DNA of 57,055 nucleotides from JBNKFQ01 sp050289385 (GTDB lineage Bacteria; Pseudomonadota; Gammaproteobacteria; Pseudomonadales; Porticoccaceae). The stretch is taken from positions 1 to 57,055 of the forward strand of contig JBNKFQ010000286.1 in NCBI GenBank assembly GCA_050289385.1, written 5' to 3'. The translations under genes and the position numbers were made by a program. How positions within the stretch are numbered: the stretch's first letter is position 1; every line of letters starts with the position of its first letter. Positions 27,255 through 36,506 of this stretch are shown here, in pieces. Below the pieces are notes generated by a model that searched no databases, had not been told where the DNA came from, and saw nothing but the letters and a program-made list of their open reading frames with translations.

Positions 27255-27568
27255 CTGCTTTGCTGTTGCTTGGGGGAAAATAAACTATGCCATATATAAA
27301 TACTGTGAAAATGTGGCTTTCACCACGTTCAACTTCTTGTATATCAAGATAGACCATTCAGCCAAAAAGTGTACAATTATTCACCAAAATATCTTCAACC
27401 ATTTGATTTTAAATATTTTTTGAATGTGACCAAACGGTTTTGAATGATCACAAGCGCCAGCCAAACCCAGCGCTTGCTACAGGGGTCAGCTATTTCCTGA
27501 ACAGGGTCTCACGTGTTCGCCACGGGCGCTCGCTTGCCAGGCAGATACAGATATTTGATCTGCAGACG
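27255..27568. other. non-coding region between polA and its terminator
   Basis: 314 bp with no supportable gene. It is AT-rich from 27290 to 27425 and contains a small GTGG/CCAC hairpin. A weak sigma-70 promoter candidate for a minus-strand transcript (TTGGCT, 16 bp, TATACA) is present. The rest shows nothing I can interpret. Confidence 0.4.
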
Positions 27569-30289
27569 CTAATGCGCTTCATCCCAGTTATCCCCTGTTC
27601 CAACCTCTACCAGCAGAGGCACATCCAGTTTCGCGGCTTTCTCCATGTGCCGCGTCAAGCCTTCAGATACACCTTTCACATCGTGATCCTCTACTTGCAG
27701 CACCAGTTCATCGTGTACTTGCATAATCATGCAGGCGCCATACGAACTGGCTCGCAGCCAGGTGTCGACTGCGATCATGGCACGCTTGATAATGTCTGCC
27801 GCTGTGCCCTGCATTGGCGCATTGATCGCTGTACGTTCTGCTGCCTGTCGCCGCTGTCCATTGCTGGCATTGATCTCGGGCACATACAAGCGGCGACCAA
27901 ACAAGGTCTCCACATAACCCTTTTCCGATGCTCTCTGGCGCGTCTCTTCCATATAGCGCTGCACGCCCGGGTATCTGGCAAAATAGAGGTCGATGTACTC
28001 TTGAGCCTGATTGCGGCCAATGTTGAGCTGTCGCCCCAGACCAAATGCTGACATACCGTATATCAACCCGAAGTTGATTGCCTTGGCACTGCGGCGCTGT
28101 TCCGGTGTTACCGCATTCAGGTCGGTGCCAAACACTTCGGCTGCGGTAGCGCGGTGGATGTCCTGGCCTTCTGCGAAAGCCCGCAGCAAACTTTCATCGC
28201 CAGACAAGTGCGCCATTATGCGCAGCTCGATCTGAGAATAATCTGCGGCCATGATCTTGCTTCCTTTGGGCGCGACAAACGCTTGTCGAATGCGCCGCCC
28301 TTCCTCCGTGCGCACGGGAATATTTTGCAAATTCGGGTCTGTGGAAGACAGCCTGCCCGTCGCGGTTACCGCCTGATGGTATGACGTATGGATACGCCCC
28401 GTCGCCGGATTTACCATCTTGGGTAATTTATCTGTATAGGTGGACTTGAGCTTGCTCAGACTGCGATGCTCCAGCAACAGCCGCGGCAAAGGGTAATCCA
28501 GAGCGAGTTCCTGCAGCACTTCCTCGCGCGTTGATGCCGCACCCTTGCTCGTCTTTTTGAGCACCGGCAATTCCAGCTTTTCAAATAATATGTGGCCAAG
28601 CTGCTTCGGAGAGGCGAGATTGAACTCTTCGCCCGCGAGGTCGTATACCTCCTGTTGCAGTTCAGCAATTCGCTTGCCCAACCTGCTGCTTTGCTCCATC
28701 AACAACGCGACATCAACCATTGCCCCATTGCGCTCAATGCGTGACAGCACCGGCACCAGAGGCATCTCGATTTCCCGGAACACTCGGCGCAGCCCCTCTT
28801 CCGGTTTCAACTGTGGCCAGAGCTTCTCATGCAAACGCAGGGTTATGTCGGCATCCTCTGCGGCATAAGGGCCGGCTTCCTCTAACGCAATCTGGTTGAA
28901 CGTCAGTTGCCCGGCGCCCTTACCGGCAATATCCGAAAATTTTATGCACTGATGATCGAGATACTTCAGTGCCAGGCTGTCCATATCGTGGCGACTACCT
29001 GTGGAATTCAACACATAAGACTCCAGCATGGTGTCATAGGCAATGCCCTGCATCTCTATGCCACAACGAGCCAGCACACTCATATCGTATTTCAGGTTTT
29101 GCCCCACCTTCTCTTTGTCCGGGTTTTCAAGCAGCGGCTTGAGTTTGTTTAAAACGGTGTCGCGCGCCAATTGGTCCGGTGCGCCAAGATAATCGTGGCC
29201 AACCGGCACATAGGCCCCCTGCCCGGACTCTGTAGCGAACGACACCCCCACAATGTCTGCCTGCATATAGTCCAGACTGGTGGTTTCGGTATCGAACGCA
29301 AACAACTCGGCGTCGGCCAGTTTTGCTAGCCAATCGTCGAATTCAGCCTCGGTCAGCACAAGCTGATAATCGCTATCGGTGGCCGTCGTCCTGCTGGCTC
29401 CTTCCGCTTGATCAGCCAGCTCTTCGATCCAGCTTTTAAACTCCATCTCCTTAAACAGGGCCAACAACGCTTCCGTGTCGCGGGCCTGGTGAGACAAGCG
29501 GTCGTGCGTGAGCGGCAATTCCACGTCGGTACGAATGGTTGCCAGGGTATAAGACAGCTGTGCCAACTCGCGATTTTCGGCGAGCTTTTCGGGCATTTTT
29601 TTCGCGCCCCGAAAAGTCATCTCGCGAACCGGTTCAAGATCCTTGTACAGGGCGTCCAAACCACCAATACCCTGCAACAACGCCACTGCGGTTTTTTCAC
29701 CGACTCCGGGCACGCCCGGAATGTTGTCAGATTTATCGCCCAGCAACGCCAGGTAATCGATAATCAGTTCCGGCGGCACGCCAAATTTGTCTTCAACTCC
29801 CGCCACATCAAGCGACGTTTCTGTCATGGTATTGACCAGAGTCACCTTGTCCGTCACCAATTGCGCCATATCCTTGTCGCCAGTAGAAATAACCACGTGC
29901 CTGCCAGCTTGCTCAGCCTGCCTTGACAAGGTGCCAATCACATCGTCCGCTTCAACACCATCAACAACCAGCATTGGCAGTCCCATGGCGTGAATAATCT
30001 TGTGTATGGGCTCAATCTGGGCTCGCAGTTCATCCGGCATGGGAGGGCGATGGGCTTTGTAGTCTGCATATAACTCGTCGCGAAATGTTTTACCTTTGGC
30101 ATCAAATACAACGGCTATCTCACTATCGGGATAATCCTTGAGCAAGCGTCGAATCATGGAAATAACACCGCGCACCGCACCTGTGGGTTTGCCGTCCGAT
30201 GTCATCAGTGCCTGCAGGGCGGGCACATGGTAAGCGCGATAGAGATAAGATGAGCCGTCGACAAGTACCAGTGGTGCAGAATCTGACAT
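27569..30289 (-). CDS. polA: DNA polymerase I
   Basis: Repair and Okazaki-fragment processing polymerase of 906 aa. The N-terminal 5'-3' exonuclease begins LVLVDGSSYLYRAYH and includes GDKSDNIPGVPGVGEKTA. The middle 3'-5' exonuclease keeps its acidic residues (FAFDTETTSLDYM, YAAEDADITLRLHE). The polymerase domain has motif A (MAADYSQIELRIMAHLSGD), motif B (RRSAKAINFGLIYGMSAFG) and motif C (MQVHDELVLQV). All three activities should be present. Its position between the small-RNA locus and znuA matches Pseudomonas. Confidence 0.97.
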   Translation of the reverse strand: MSDSAPLVLVDGSSYLYRAYHVPALQALMTSDGKPTGAVRGVISMIRRLLKDYPDSEIAVVFDAKGKTFRDELYADYKAHRPPMPDELRAQIEPIHKIIHAMGLPMLVVDGVEADDVIGTLSRQAEQAGRHVVISTGDKDMAQLVTDKVTLVNTMTETSLDVAGVEDKFGVPPELIIDYLALLGDKSDNIPGVPGVGEKTAVALLQGIGGLDALYKDLEPVREMTFRGAKKMPEKLAENRELAQLSYTLATIRTDVELPLTHDRLSHQARDTEALLALFKEMEFKSWIEELADQAEGASRTTATDSDYQLVLTEAEFDDWLAKLADAELFAFDTETTSLDYMQADIVGVSFATESGQGAYVPVGHDYLGAPDQLARDTVLNKLKPLLENPDKEKVGQNLKYDMSVLARCGIEMQGIAYDTMLESYVLNSTGSRHDMDSLALKYLDHQCIKFSDIAGKGAGQLTFNQIALEEAGPYAAEDADITLRLHEKLWPQLKPEEGLRRVFREIEMPLVPVLSRIERNGAMVDVALLMEQSSRLGKRIAELQQEVYDLAGEEFNLASPKQLGHILFEKLELPVLKKTSKGAASTREEVLQELALDYPLPRLLLEHRSLSKLKSTYTDKLPKMVNPATGRIHTSYHQAVTATGRLSSTDPNLQNIPVRTEEGRRIRQAFVAPKGSKIMAADYSQIELRIMAHLSGDESLLRAFAEGQDIHRATAAEVFGTDLNAVTPEQRRSAKAINFGLIYGMSAFGLGRQLNIGRNQAQEYIDLYFARYPGVQRYMEETRQRASEKGYVETLFGRRLYVPEINASNGQRRQAAERTAINAPMQGTAADIIKRAMIAVDTWLRASSYGACMIMQVHDELVLQVEDHDVKGVSEGLTRHMEKAAKLDVPLLVEVGTGDNWDEAH

Positions 30290-30365
30290 GGCAGTGGAAT
30301 CCTTGAAAGCGAACCGGAGTGCTACCGCACAAAGCTGTTAAGTTTAGCGGATTTTCACCAGAGAG

Positions 30366-31259
30366 CTAATCAGGATTTGGCAAATCGTGAGTCGCAGACA
30401 AACACATCTCAAATCTATCTGCAAACCTCTGGAAAAATCGCTTGTACCCCGATGGCCCCGGCTCAATATCAGCACCGAGAGGGTCCAGCTCTATCACCCG
30501 CACACCCGTGCGCTTGGCAAATTGTTGCGCCGGTGCAGTATCAAACTGCGGATCAGTCAATACACAGCCCAATTGCATTTCTTGCGCCTTTGCCAGCAAT
30601 GCTGTGAGTGTTCGGGCGCCAGCTTGCGCACCGGACACGCTGCGTAGCGAACCCAGCTGATTTAGCTGATAACGTGAGACAAAATGGCCATAGGCATCAT
30701 GCAGCGCCACAAATGGCACTTTCTGCAGACGTTCCAAACGGTCTTGTGTGGTTTGAGCCAGCTCACGAAGATCTGAGCCAAAGCGTTTGAAGTTACTCAT
30801 ATAAGCATCGCGGTTTGCAGGGTCCAGCTCTGCAAGCTTGTCGGCAAGGTAACGCGCTATGGTGATCGCATTTTCGGGATTTAACCAGAGATGAGGGTCC
30901 TGTTCTCCATCATGGTAACTGGAATGTGCAGCAGGCCAACTGACACCCTGCAGCTGTTCGACAATCAGTGTCGGCTGGTTTCGGGACAACAACTTTCCAA
31001 CAAACGGCTCAAAAGATGGCCCAATCCACAATACCAAGCGAGCATCTGTAACGGCCAGTCGATCTGACATTCGCAAGGCATAATCGTGAGGTGAATTGTT
31101 AGACGGAATCAACTGCCGCACCTTTGTCTGCTCCCCGCCAATATCTGCAGCAATCAATGCCAATGGCTTGATGGTGACAACCACATCGATTGCTTCTGCG
31201 TTTAGCCGACCCGCCTGGGCCATCGCCAACAAACAGACCACAAGTCCGAATCTGAGCAC
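30366..31259 (-). CDS. znuA: zinc ABC transporter periplasmic binding protein
   Basis: Captures zinc in the periplasm for ZnuBC. A signal peptide precedes IDVVVTIKPLALIAAD. Likely zinc ligands are the His residues in SPHDYALRMSD, DPHLWLNPEN and LHDAYGHFVSR. The His-rich loop of longer family members is short here (HSSYHDGEQ). The start is a GTG at 31259 behind AGGT. It is divergent from zur-znuC-znuB across 195 bp that holds two Zur boxes. Length 297 aa. Confidence 0.92.
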   Translation of the reverse strand: MLRFGLVVCLLAMAQAGRLNAEAIDVVVTIKPLALIAADIGGEQTKVRQLIPSNNSPHDYALRMSDRLAVTDARLVLWIGPSFEPFVGKLLSRNQPTLIVEQLQGVSWPAAHSSYHDGEQDPHLWLNPENAITIARYLADKLAELDPANRDAYMSNFKRFGSDLRELAQTTQDRLERLQKVPFVALHDAYGHFVSRYQLNQLGSLRSVSGAQAGARTLTALLAKAQEMQLGCVLTDPQFDTAPAQQFAKRTGVRVIELDPLGADIEPGPSGYKRFFQRFADRFEMCLSATHDLPNPD

Positions 31260-31296
31260 TTGATATTTACCTTTTTATCTTTACAGCACGCAAGAA

Positions 31297-31311
31297 TGTT
31301 ACATAATAACG
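31297..31311. promoter_or_regulatory. Zur box (znuA side)
   Basis: TGTTACATAATAACG matches the gammaproteobacterial Zur operator core (TGTTAT-N3-ATAACA) with two changes. It lies 38 bp before the znuA start codon, where binding would block the znuA promoter when zinc is sufficient. Confidence 0.6.
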
Positions 31312-31448
31312 CTTTCTATGTGTAACACTTTGCGAAAAGGTTGGTTATACACATCAGGTTTCCGTATATTTTGCCAGCTTGATCGTTAGCGATGGCAAGA
31401 CCAATTAATGCTTTCATTAAAAAGCAAATCGCCAATAACCAAATGTAA

Positions 31449-31463
31449 TGTTATATGATAACA
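31449..31463. promoter_or_regulatory. Zur box overlapping the zur start codon
   Basis: TGTTATATGATAACA is an almost perfect palindrome with six-base half-sites TGTTAT and ATAACA. The zur start codon ATG (31455-31457) is its centre. Zinc-bound Zur should therefore repress its own operon. Confidence 0.7.
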
Positions 31464-31997
31464 AATTCAAGGCTGGCCTATAACGAGCATAACCATCAGC
31501 GTTGCATAGATGCTGCCCTGGCGCGTGCCACACAGCTTTGCGAAGAACAGAAAGCGCGATTAACACCTGCACGCGTCCAGGTACTGCGCCTGATCTGGCA
31601 GAGCCACCGGCCATTAGGCGCCTACCAGATTCTTGATCTGCTGGCGCAACAAAGTGGGCGGCGAGTGCTGCCACCAACTGTTTACCGCGCACTGGACTTT
31701 CTGCTGGAAATGGGCTTGGTCCATCGCATTGCGTCTCTCAATGCCTTTATCGGGTGTCCATTTCCCGGCAACCGTCACCATGAGATTTTTTTAATCTGTC
31801 GTGAGTGCGGGTCCGCTGCCGAATGCAGCTCTGACAGCCTGACCGGCGCCATCACGGCAACGGCCAAACGCGCACAATTTCAACCGGAATCCCAGTCAGT
31901 CGAAGTTGTCGGGCTTTGCCCACAATGCGCACTAGAGGATCAATGGAAAGAAAACCGCAAATCACCTCCCCCCGATACGATGAACCGTCAACGGTGA
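31455..31997 (+). CDS. zur: zinc uptake regulator Zur (Fur family)
   Basis: Fur-family repressor of 180 aa. The winged-helix DNA-binding part includes RLTPARVQVLRLIWQ and the LPPTVYRALDFLLEMGLV recognition region. Metal sites are visible: RHHEIFLICRECG and VVGLCPQCA supply two CXXC pairs for structural zinc, and the HHE set fits the regulatory site. The ATG at 31455 is inside a Zur box and has no clear ribosome binding site; no other in-frame start fits. It heads zur-znuC-znuB. Confidence 0.92.
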   Translation: MITNSRLAYNEHNHQRCIDAALARATQLCEEQKARLTPARVQVLRLIWQSHRPLGAYQILDLLAQQSGRRVLPPTVYRALDFLLEMGLVHRIASLNAFIGCPFPGNRHHEIFLICRECGSAAECSSDSLTGAITATAKRAQFQPESQSVEVVGLCPQCALEDQWKENRKSPPPDTMNRQR

Positions 31998-32006
31998 ATG
32001 ACTCAT

Positions 32007-32786
32007 ATGAACTCCCTGATCACACTGCAAAACATTCACAAACAATTCGGTGGCCAGACCATTCTGGAAGACATCAGCCTGACCATCGAAAAAGGCCAGA
32101 TCCTCACCCTGATCGGCCCCAACGGTGCCGGCAAAACCACACTGGTCAAAGTGGCCCTGGGCCTGCTGGCTGCCGGCAGCGGAGAGCGCCTCTGTGCCGA
32201 TGACTTGCGTGTCGGCTACATGCCGCAAAAATTGCACATTGATCCGACAATGCCTCTCACCGTAAATCGCTTTTTAGCACTTGCCGGAGCTTCTTCAATT
32301 GAATGCAAGCAAGCACTCACTACCGTCGGTATTCCGCATTTGATAGACCAGCCTGTTCACGGTTTGTCTGGCGGCGAACTCCAGAGGGTGCTGCTGGCGA
32401 GAGCGCTGTTGCGCCATCCCAACCTGTTGGTGCTGGACGAACCTGTGCAAGGTGTCGATGTGAACGGTCAGCAGGCCCTGTACCAATTGATCAACCAGTT
32501 GCGCCGACAGCTCAACTGCGGTGTGCTGATGGTGTCACACGACCTTCACCTGGTAATGGCAGCCACTGACCAAGTGGTCTGTCTGAACCGCCATATCTGC
32601 TGCTATGGCAGCCCGCAACAAGTAACACATAACCCGGCATTTATTGAACTTTTCGGCGAAAAAACAGCATTTTATTCGCACGATCACGACCATAGGCATA
32701 ATTTGCATGGTGAAGTAACAGACCAGAATCAAGCCAAAAACTCAAATCCGGGGTGCTGTGAAAAAGGAGGGGACAACAATGCCTGA
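32007..32786 (+). CDS. znuC: zinc ABC transporter ATP-binding protein
   Basis: ATPase of the zinc importer. Walker A is GPNGAGKTT, the ABC signature is LSGGELQRV, Walker B is LLVLDEPVQGVD, and the switch His is in VSHDLH. A His-rich tail (HDHDHRHNLHG) may bind metal. Two starts are possible: the ATG at 31998 right after the zur stop, or the ATG at 32007, which has GGTGA at better spacing and gives MNSLITLQNIHKQF. I prefer the latter. It overlaps znuB by eight bases. Confidence 0.93.
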   Translation: MNSLITLQNIHKQFGGQTILEDISLTIEKGQILTLIGPNGAGKTTLVKVALGLLAAGSGERLCADDLRVGYMPQKLHIDPTMPLTVNRFLALAGASSIECKQALTTVGIPHLIDQPVHGLSGGELQRVLLARALLRHPNLLVLDEPVQGVDVNGQQALYQLINQLRRQLNCGVLMVSHDLHLVMAATDQVVCLNRHICCYGSPQQVTHNPAFIELFGEKTAFYSHDHDHRHNLHGEVTDQNQAKNSNPGCCEKGGDNNA

Positions 32787-33564
32787 ATTTTTACTGTTCT
32801 CGCTGGCAGCGGGTATTGGCGTGGCCATTACGACAGGCCCTCTTGGCTCTTTCATTGTCTGGCGTCGCATGGCGTATTTCGGGGATACACTGGCTCATTC
32901 CGCGCTGCTCGGCACGTCGCTTGGTTTGATACTCAACATTGTCCCAACTATAGCGGTCGTTGTTACCTGCCTGGTACTTGCCTTGCTTCTGGTTGCCCTG
33001 CAACGCCAGCGAGAACTGCCGATAGATACATTGCTGGGTATTCTTGCGCACTCAACGCTGGCGCTCGGAATGGTGGTTATCGCCCTGATGCCAACAGTCA
33101 GGGTAGACTTGATGGCCCTGTTATTTGGCGATCTGCTGGCTGTTACCGGGACCGATCTCATTCTGATATTCAGTGCAACCACCGTTGCGCTGGGCTTGTT
33201 GGTCTGGCTCTGGCGACCGTTACTGGCAATCACCGTACACGAAGATCTGGCCAGAGTAGAAGGGGTGCCGGTCACCGCTGTACGCACGGCGCTCATGTTG
33301 ATTATTGCACTGACCACAGCCGTCGCCATGAAAGCAGTCGGCGTATTGCTTATTACCGCGTTAATGGTCATTCCCGCCGCCGCCGCACGGCGCTTTGCCC
33401 GCAGCCCCGAGCAGATGGCTTTGCTGGCCGCCATTGCCGGTGCAACGTCGGTTGTTCTGGGGCTGGCAATGTCGTGGTATCTGGATTCCCCCGCAGGACC
33501 TTCGGTAGTCTTGAGCGCTGCCTGCCTTTTTATACTCAGCTTGCTGCGACCGGCCCGGGAATAG
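32779..33564 (+). CDS. znuB: zinc ABC transporter permease
   Basis: Multi-helix membrane permease of the ABC-3 family, 261 aa from the ATG at 32779, which follows AAGGAGG. Family segments include GPLGSFIVWRRMAYFGDTLAHSALLG and VGVLLITALMVIPAAAARRFA. It completes the importer with ZnuC and ZnuA and is last in the Zur-controlled operon. Confidence 0.94.
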   Translation: MPEFLLFSLAAGIGVAITTGPLGSFIVWRRMAYFGDTLAHSALLGTSLGLILNIVPTIAVVVTCLVLALLLVALQRQRELPIDTLLGILAHSTLALGMVVIALMPTVRVDLMALLFGDLLAVTGTDLILIFSATTVALGLLVWLWRPLLAITVHEDLARVEGVPVTAVRTALMLIIALTTAVAMKAVGVLLITALMVIPAAAARRFARSPEQMALLAAIAGATSVVLGLAMSWYLDSPAGPSVVLSAACLFILSLLRPARE

Positions 33565-33814
33565 CGCCTCATAAAATGGTGAATACTGGCTAAAGAGAGT
33601 AATCGACAGCACTTTGGGTGTGATCTGCTTTAGCCTGTTACCCCTGGAGCAACGTTTTCATCAAAAAATAATGCCGTTTATCGCATGCTCTCCCTTAAAA
33701 CAAGTAACTCGTAATAAGCTATTTAGTGGTAATTTGAAGTAATAGTGTCGAATCGAAGTGCGTCTGTTTGGTAGTTATCACGTACTACGATACAGAAACA
33801 ATACGCGGTGCGGA

Positions 33815-34501
33815 ATGCAGACAGACCCTGGCAGCGATAACCACCCACTCCAACCTGGAGCCCAACCCGGACAAGCCCGTTCACAGACAACTCTGGGTCT
33901 GATATCCGACGTCCCGTGTCTGCAAAACGCCATACTGCTTGATCAGCTGCAAGAAAAGCTCGATGTGCCATGCAGCCTGGCCAAACCCGAGCAAATTGGC
34001 GAATATAGCCTGGTACTGCTGGATTGCGCTTCTCTGGACACCGGTCGGATGCAGACCATACTCCATTCGGCCAAAGACTGCCTGGCCCTCCCCAAATTCG
34101 CCCTGATCAACACGGCCCCACACAGTTCCCATGAGATACTGGTTCACTGCACTGGTGTGAATGGCATCTTCTACCTGAGTGCTGATCAAAACCAGCTGGT
34201 TATGGGTATCCGTGAAATTCTCAGAGGTGATTACTGGCTGCCGCGCCGCCTGCTTTACCAGTTTCTGGAAGGCAACCGAAGAACCCCGGCTCCCGGCGGC
34301 GCCAAAGATGTCGGCGTCAAACTGACACGCCGTGAAAAAGAGATTCTGAAGTGCATACAGGAAGGCGCAACCAACGCTGAAATATCGGCATTACTCTTTG
34401 TCAGTGAGCACACCATCAAAAGCCACCTCTACAACACCTTTAAAAAGATCGGTGTTAAAAATCGTATGGAAGCAGGCAATTGGGCAAGGACCTTTCTGTA
34501 A
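33815..34501 (+). CDS. LuxR-type regulator of the CsgD/VpsT group
   Basis: About 228 aa from the ATG at 33815; a GTG at 33758 would add 19 residues. The N-terminal half is an atypical receiver without the usual phosphorylation pocket (LISDVPCLQNAILLDQL, LVLLDCASLD). The linker carries GDYWLPRRLL, where VpsT-type proteins have W-[FLM]-[TS]-R for cyclic di-GMP binding. The C-terminal HTH is LTRREKEILKCIQEGATNAEIS with SEHTIKSHLYNTFKKIGVKNR. Such regulators control biofilm matrix genes; none is present in this window. Confidence 0.8.
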   Translation: MQTDPGSDNHPLQPGAQPGQARSQTTLGLISDVPCLQNAILLDQLQEKLDVPCSLAKPEQIGEYSLVLLDCASLDTGRMQTILHSAKDCLALPKFALINTAPHSSHEILVHCTGVNGIFYLSADQNQLVMGIREILRGDYWLPRRLLYQFLEGNRRTPAPGGAKDVGVKLTRREKEILKCIQEGATNAEISALLFVSEHTIKSHLYNTFKKIGVKNRMEAGNWARTFL

Positions 34502-34516
34502 CTGGCGAACAAAACT

Positions 34517-35176
34517 TTAGTCCTCAAAAGACGCGCGTATTGAACGCCAGGCAAGCCGCACCTGAGATGCCTCCAGAGGATAGCGAAAAAAGCCGTGATA
34601 ATGGCCATAGGGGTTTATCAAAACCACGTTGGCACTGTGATCTACGGTATAGTCTTCATCACCGCTCCGGCCCGGTGCCTTGTTGTAGGCAATATTAAGT
34701 TCCGCGGCCAACTTTCGAATAAAGTGGGGATTACCCGTCACACCGGTAAAGGATTCATTAAAGTAGGGCACGTATTTCCCGAGCACCTCGGGTGTATCCC
34801 TCTCGGGGTCAACACTGACCATTACCACTTGCAAGTCTGCCAGCTCATCTTCCCCGAGCCCCTCAACCATGCGATTCAGATCTGCCAGAGTCGTCGGGCA
34901 GATGTCGGGGCAAAAAGTAAACCCGAAAAACATCATGGTCCACTTGCCCTTCAGGCGGCTGTTATCGAACGGCTGGCCATTGTGATCTGTGAGGGCAAAG
35001 TCACTGAAAATACGCGGCTTTTCAAATACTACCGCGCCATTATTGCGAAGTTCGTGATCACTCAACACCCTGGGTGATGTAATCTTGTGGACAAACCCGG
35101 CGACCCCGGCAAAGGCAAATAACAATACCCCTATAACCGTAAGACGAATATTGGCCTTGCGATTACCCGCTTTCAT
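34517..35176 (-). CDS. SCO1/SenC copper chaperone for cytochrome oxidase
   Basis: Membrane-anchored thioredoxin-fold protein of 219 aa that delivers copper to the CuA site of subunit II. It has an N-terminal helix (about 10-28), the copper motif CPDICP (CX3C) in FGFTFCPDICPTTL, and the third ligand His in YTVDHSANVVLINP. It overlaps the upstream thioredoxin-like gene by ATGA and ends the oxidase assembly operon. Its stop faces the CsgD-like gene, 15 bp away. Confidence 0.92.
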   Translation of the reverse strand: MKAGNRKANIRLTVIGVLLFAFAGVAGFVHKITSPRVLSDHELRNNGAVVFEKPRIFSDFALTDHNGQPFDNSRLKGKWTMMFFGFTFCPDICPTTLADLNRMVEGLGEDELADLQVVMVSVDPERDTPEVLGKYVPYFNESFTGVTGNPHFIRKLAAELNIAYNKAPGRSGDEDYTVDHSANVVLINPYGHYHGFFRYPLEASQVRLAWRSIRASFED

Positions 35177-35574
35177 TGTTGTTCCACCTCAGTTAACAAC
35201 TCGTCTTTTAACTCCTGTGCCGACAGGAAGCCATTGTGTCGATAGAGCTCTTTGTCTTCGGTACTGATGATCATGATCATCGGCAGGGCATTGGCGCTAT
35301 ATTTTTTTGCCAGCGCGTAATGCTCTTCCACGTCTATACGAACCGCCACATAGTTGGCCTTTATCAGAGCTGCCACTTCCGTATCGGTATAGGTTTCACG
35401 ATCCATCAACTTGCAGGGCCCACACCACTCGGCATAAAAGTCCAGAAAAAGCGGCCTGTCTTCTGCGCGAGCGTAAGCCATCGCCTTGTCAAAATCATCA
35501 AACCAGTGAAGCCTTTCTTCTGCCGCCAATCCAGACAAGCTCACCAGCAGCAGTGCAGACAACAAGAACTTCAC
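35173..35574 (-). CDS. periplasmic thioredoxin-like protein
   Basis: About 133 aa from a GTG at 35574, five bases behind GGAGG. A signal peptide ends near LSGLAAEE. The active site is AEWCGPCKLMDRETY, like the DsbD C-terminal domain. It is probably a periplasmic reductant keeping the cysteines of SCO and CuA reduced, inferred from its place in the oxidase assembly operon. It overlaps the SCO gene by four bases and follows ctaB by 17 bp. Confidence 0.85.
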   Translation of the reverse strand: MKFLLSALLLVSLSGLAAEERLHWFDDFDKAMAYARAEDRPLFLDFYAEWCGPCKLMDRETYTDTEVAALIKANYVAVRIDVEEHYALAKKYSANALPMIMIISTEDKELYRHNGFLSAQELKDELLTEVEQQ

Positions 35575-35591
35575 ATTAGCCTCCACTGAAC

Positions 35592-36506
35592 CTATCCACC
35601 TCTAAACATGGGCGGTACAGTTATCAAATAATGGTCAAGCAGTAGCATCACAAACAACACCATCAAATACACAATGGAGTACTTGAAGGTTTCCATACCT
35701 GCGTCATCGTGTTTGTCCCAATACAGCACCAACGCCCAATACAGGAAACCGGCACCCAGCAACAGGGCGCTGGCAAGATAAAGCCAACCACTCATTCCGG
35801 TAATAAATGGCAGCAAACTGACCAGTATCAAAATCAGCGTGTAAAACAGAATATGCAATTTGGTGTACTGCACACCATGTGTCACCGGCAACATGGGAAT
35901 GCCGGCTTTGACGTATTCATCTTTACGGTGCACGGCGAGCGCCCAAAAGTGAGGCGGCGTCCAGGCAAAAATAATCAGCACCAACAACAGGCCATGACCA
36001 CTGATTTCGCCAGTTACTGCCGTCCAGCCCAGCAATGGCGGGGCAGCTCCAGCCAAACCCCCAATCACAATATTCTGCGGTGTAGCACGTTTCAAAAACA
36101 TGGTGTACACGACAGCATAACCCAGCAGCGACCCAAAGGTTAGCCACGCAGTAAGCGCATTGACCAACATCAGCAAAATTGCCATGCCCATCGTTCCGGT
36201 CACTGCGGCGAACAACATGGCCTGAACTGGCGCCACTCGCCCCTTTGCCACCGGTCGATTAAACGTACGCGCCATTCTCATATCGACTTGTCGATCGACT
36301 ACATGATTAACCGCAGCCGCAGCGCCAGCACAAAGGGCAATACCAAGATTGCCAAACAGCAATACATTCCAGGGCACCATACCGGGCACCGCCAGCATCA
36401 TACCTATGACGGTTGTCAGTATCATCAGGGCCACTACCCGCGGCTTGGTAAGCTCCAGGTAGTCGCGCCAGCCAACTCGGTCCAGTTCAACGGACAGGTC
36501 ACTCAT
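35592..36506 (-). CDS. ctaB: protoheme IX farnesyltransferase (heme O synthase)
   Basis: UbiA-family prenyltransferase adding farnesyl to heme B to make heme O. The prenyl-diphosphate motif is NHVVDRQVDMRM, and the second Asp-rich loop is HRKDEYVKAGIPML. From the ATG at 36506 (GGGAG seven bases upstream) it has 304 aa and about nine helices. The start codon overlaps the ctaA stop (TAATG). Also named cyoE or cox10. Confidence 0.95.
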   Translation of the reverse strand: MSDLSVELDRVGWRDYLELTKPRVVALMILTTVIGMMLAVPGMVPWNVLLFGNLGIALCAGAAAAVNHVVDRQVDMRMARTFNRPVAKGRVAPVQAMLFAAVTGTMGMAILLMLVNALTAWLTFGSLLGYAVVYTMFLKRATPQNIVIGGLAGAAPPLLGWTAVTGEISGHGLLLVLIIFAWTPPHFWALAVHRKDEYVKAGIPMLPVTHGVQYTKLHILFYTLILILVSLLPFITGMSGWLYLASALLLGAGFLYWALVLYWDKHDDAGMETFKYSIVYLMVLFVMLLLDHYLITVPPMFRGG

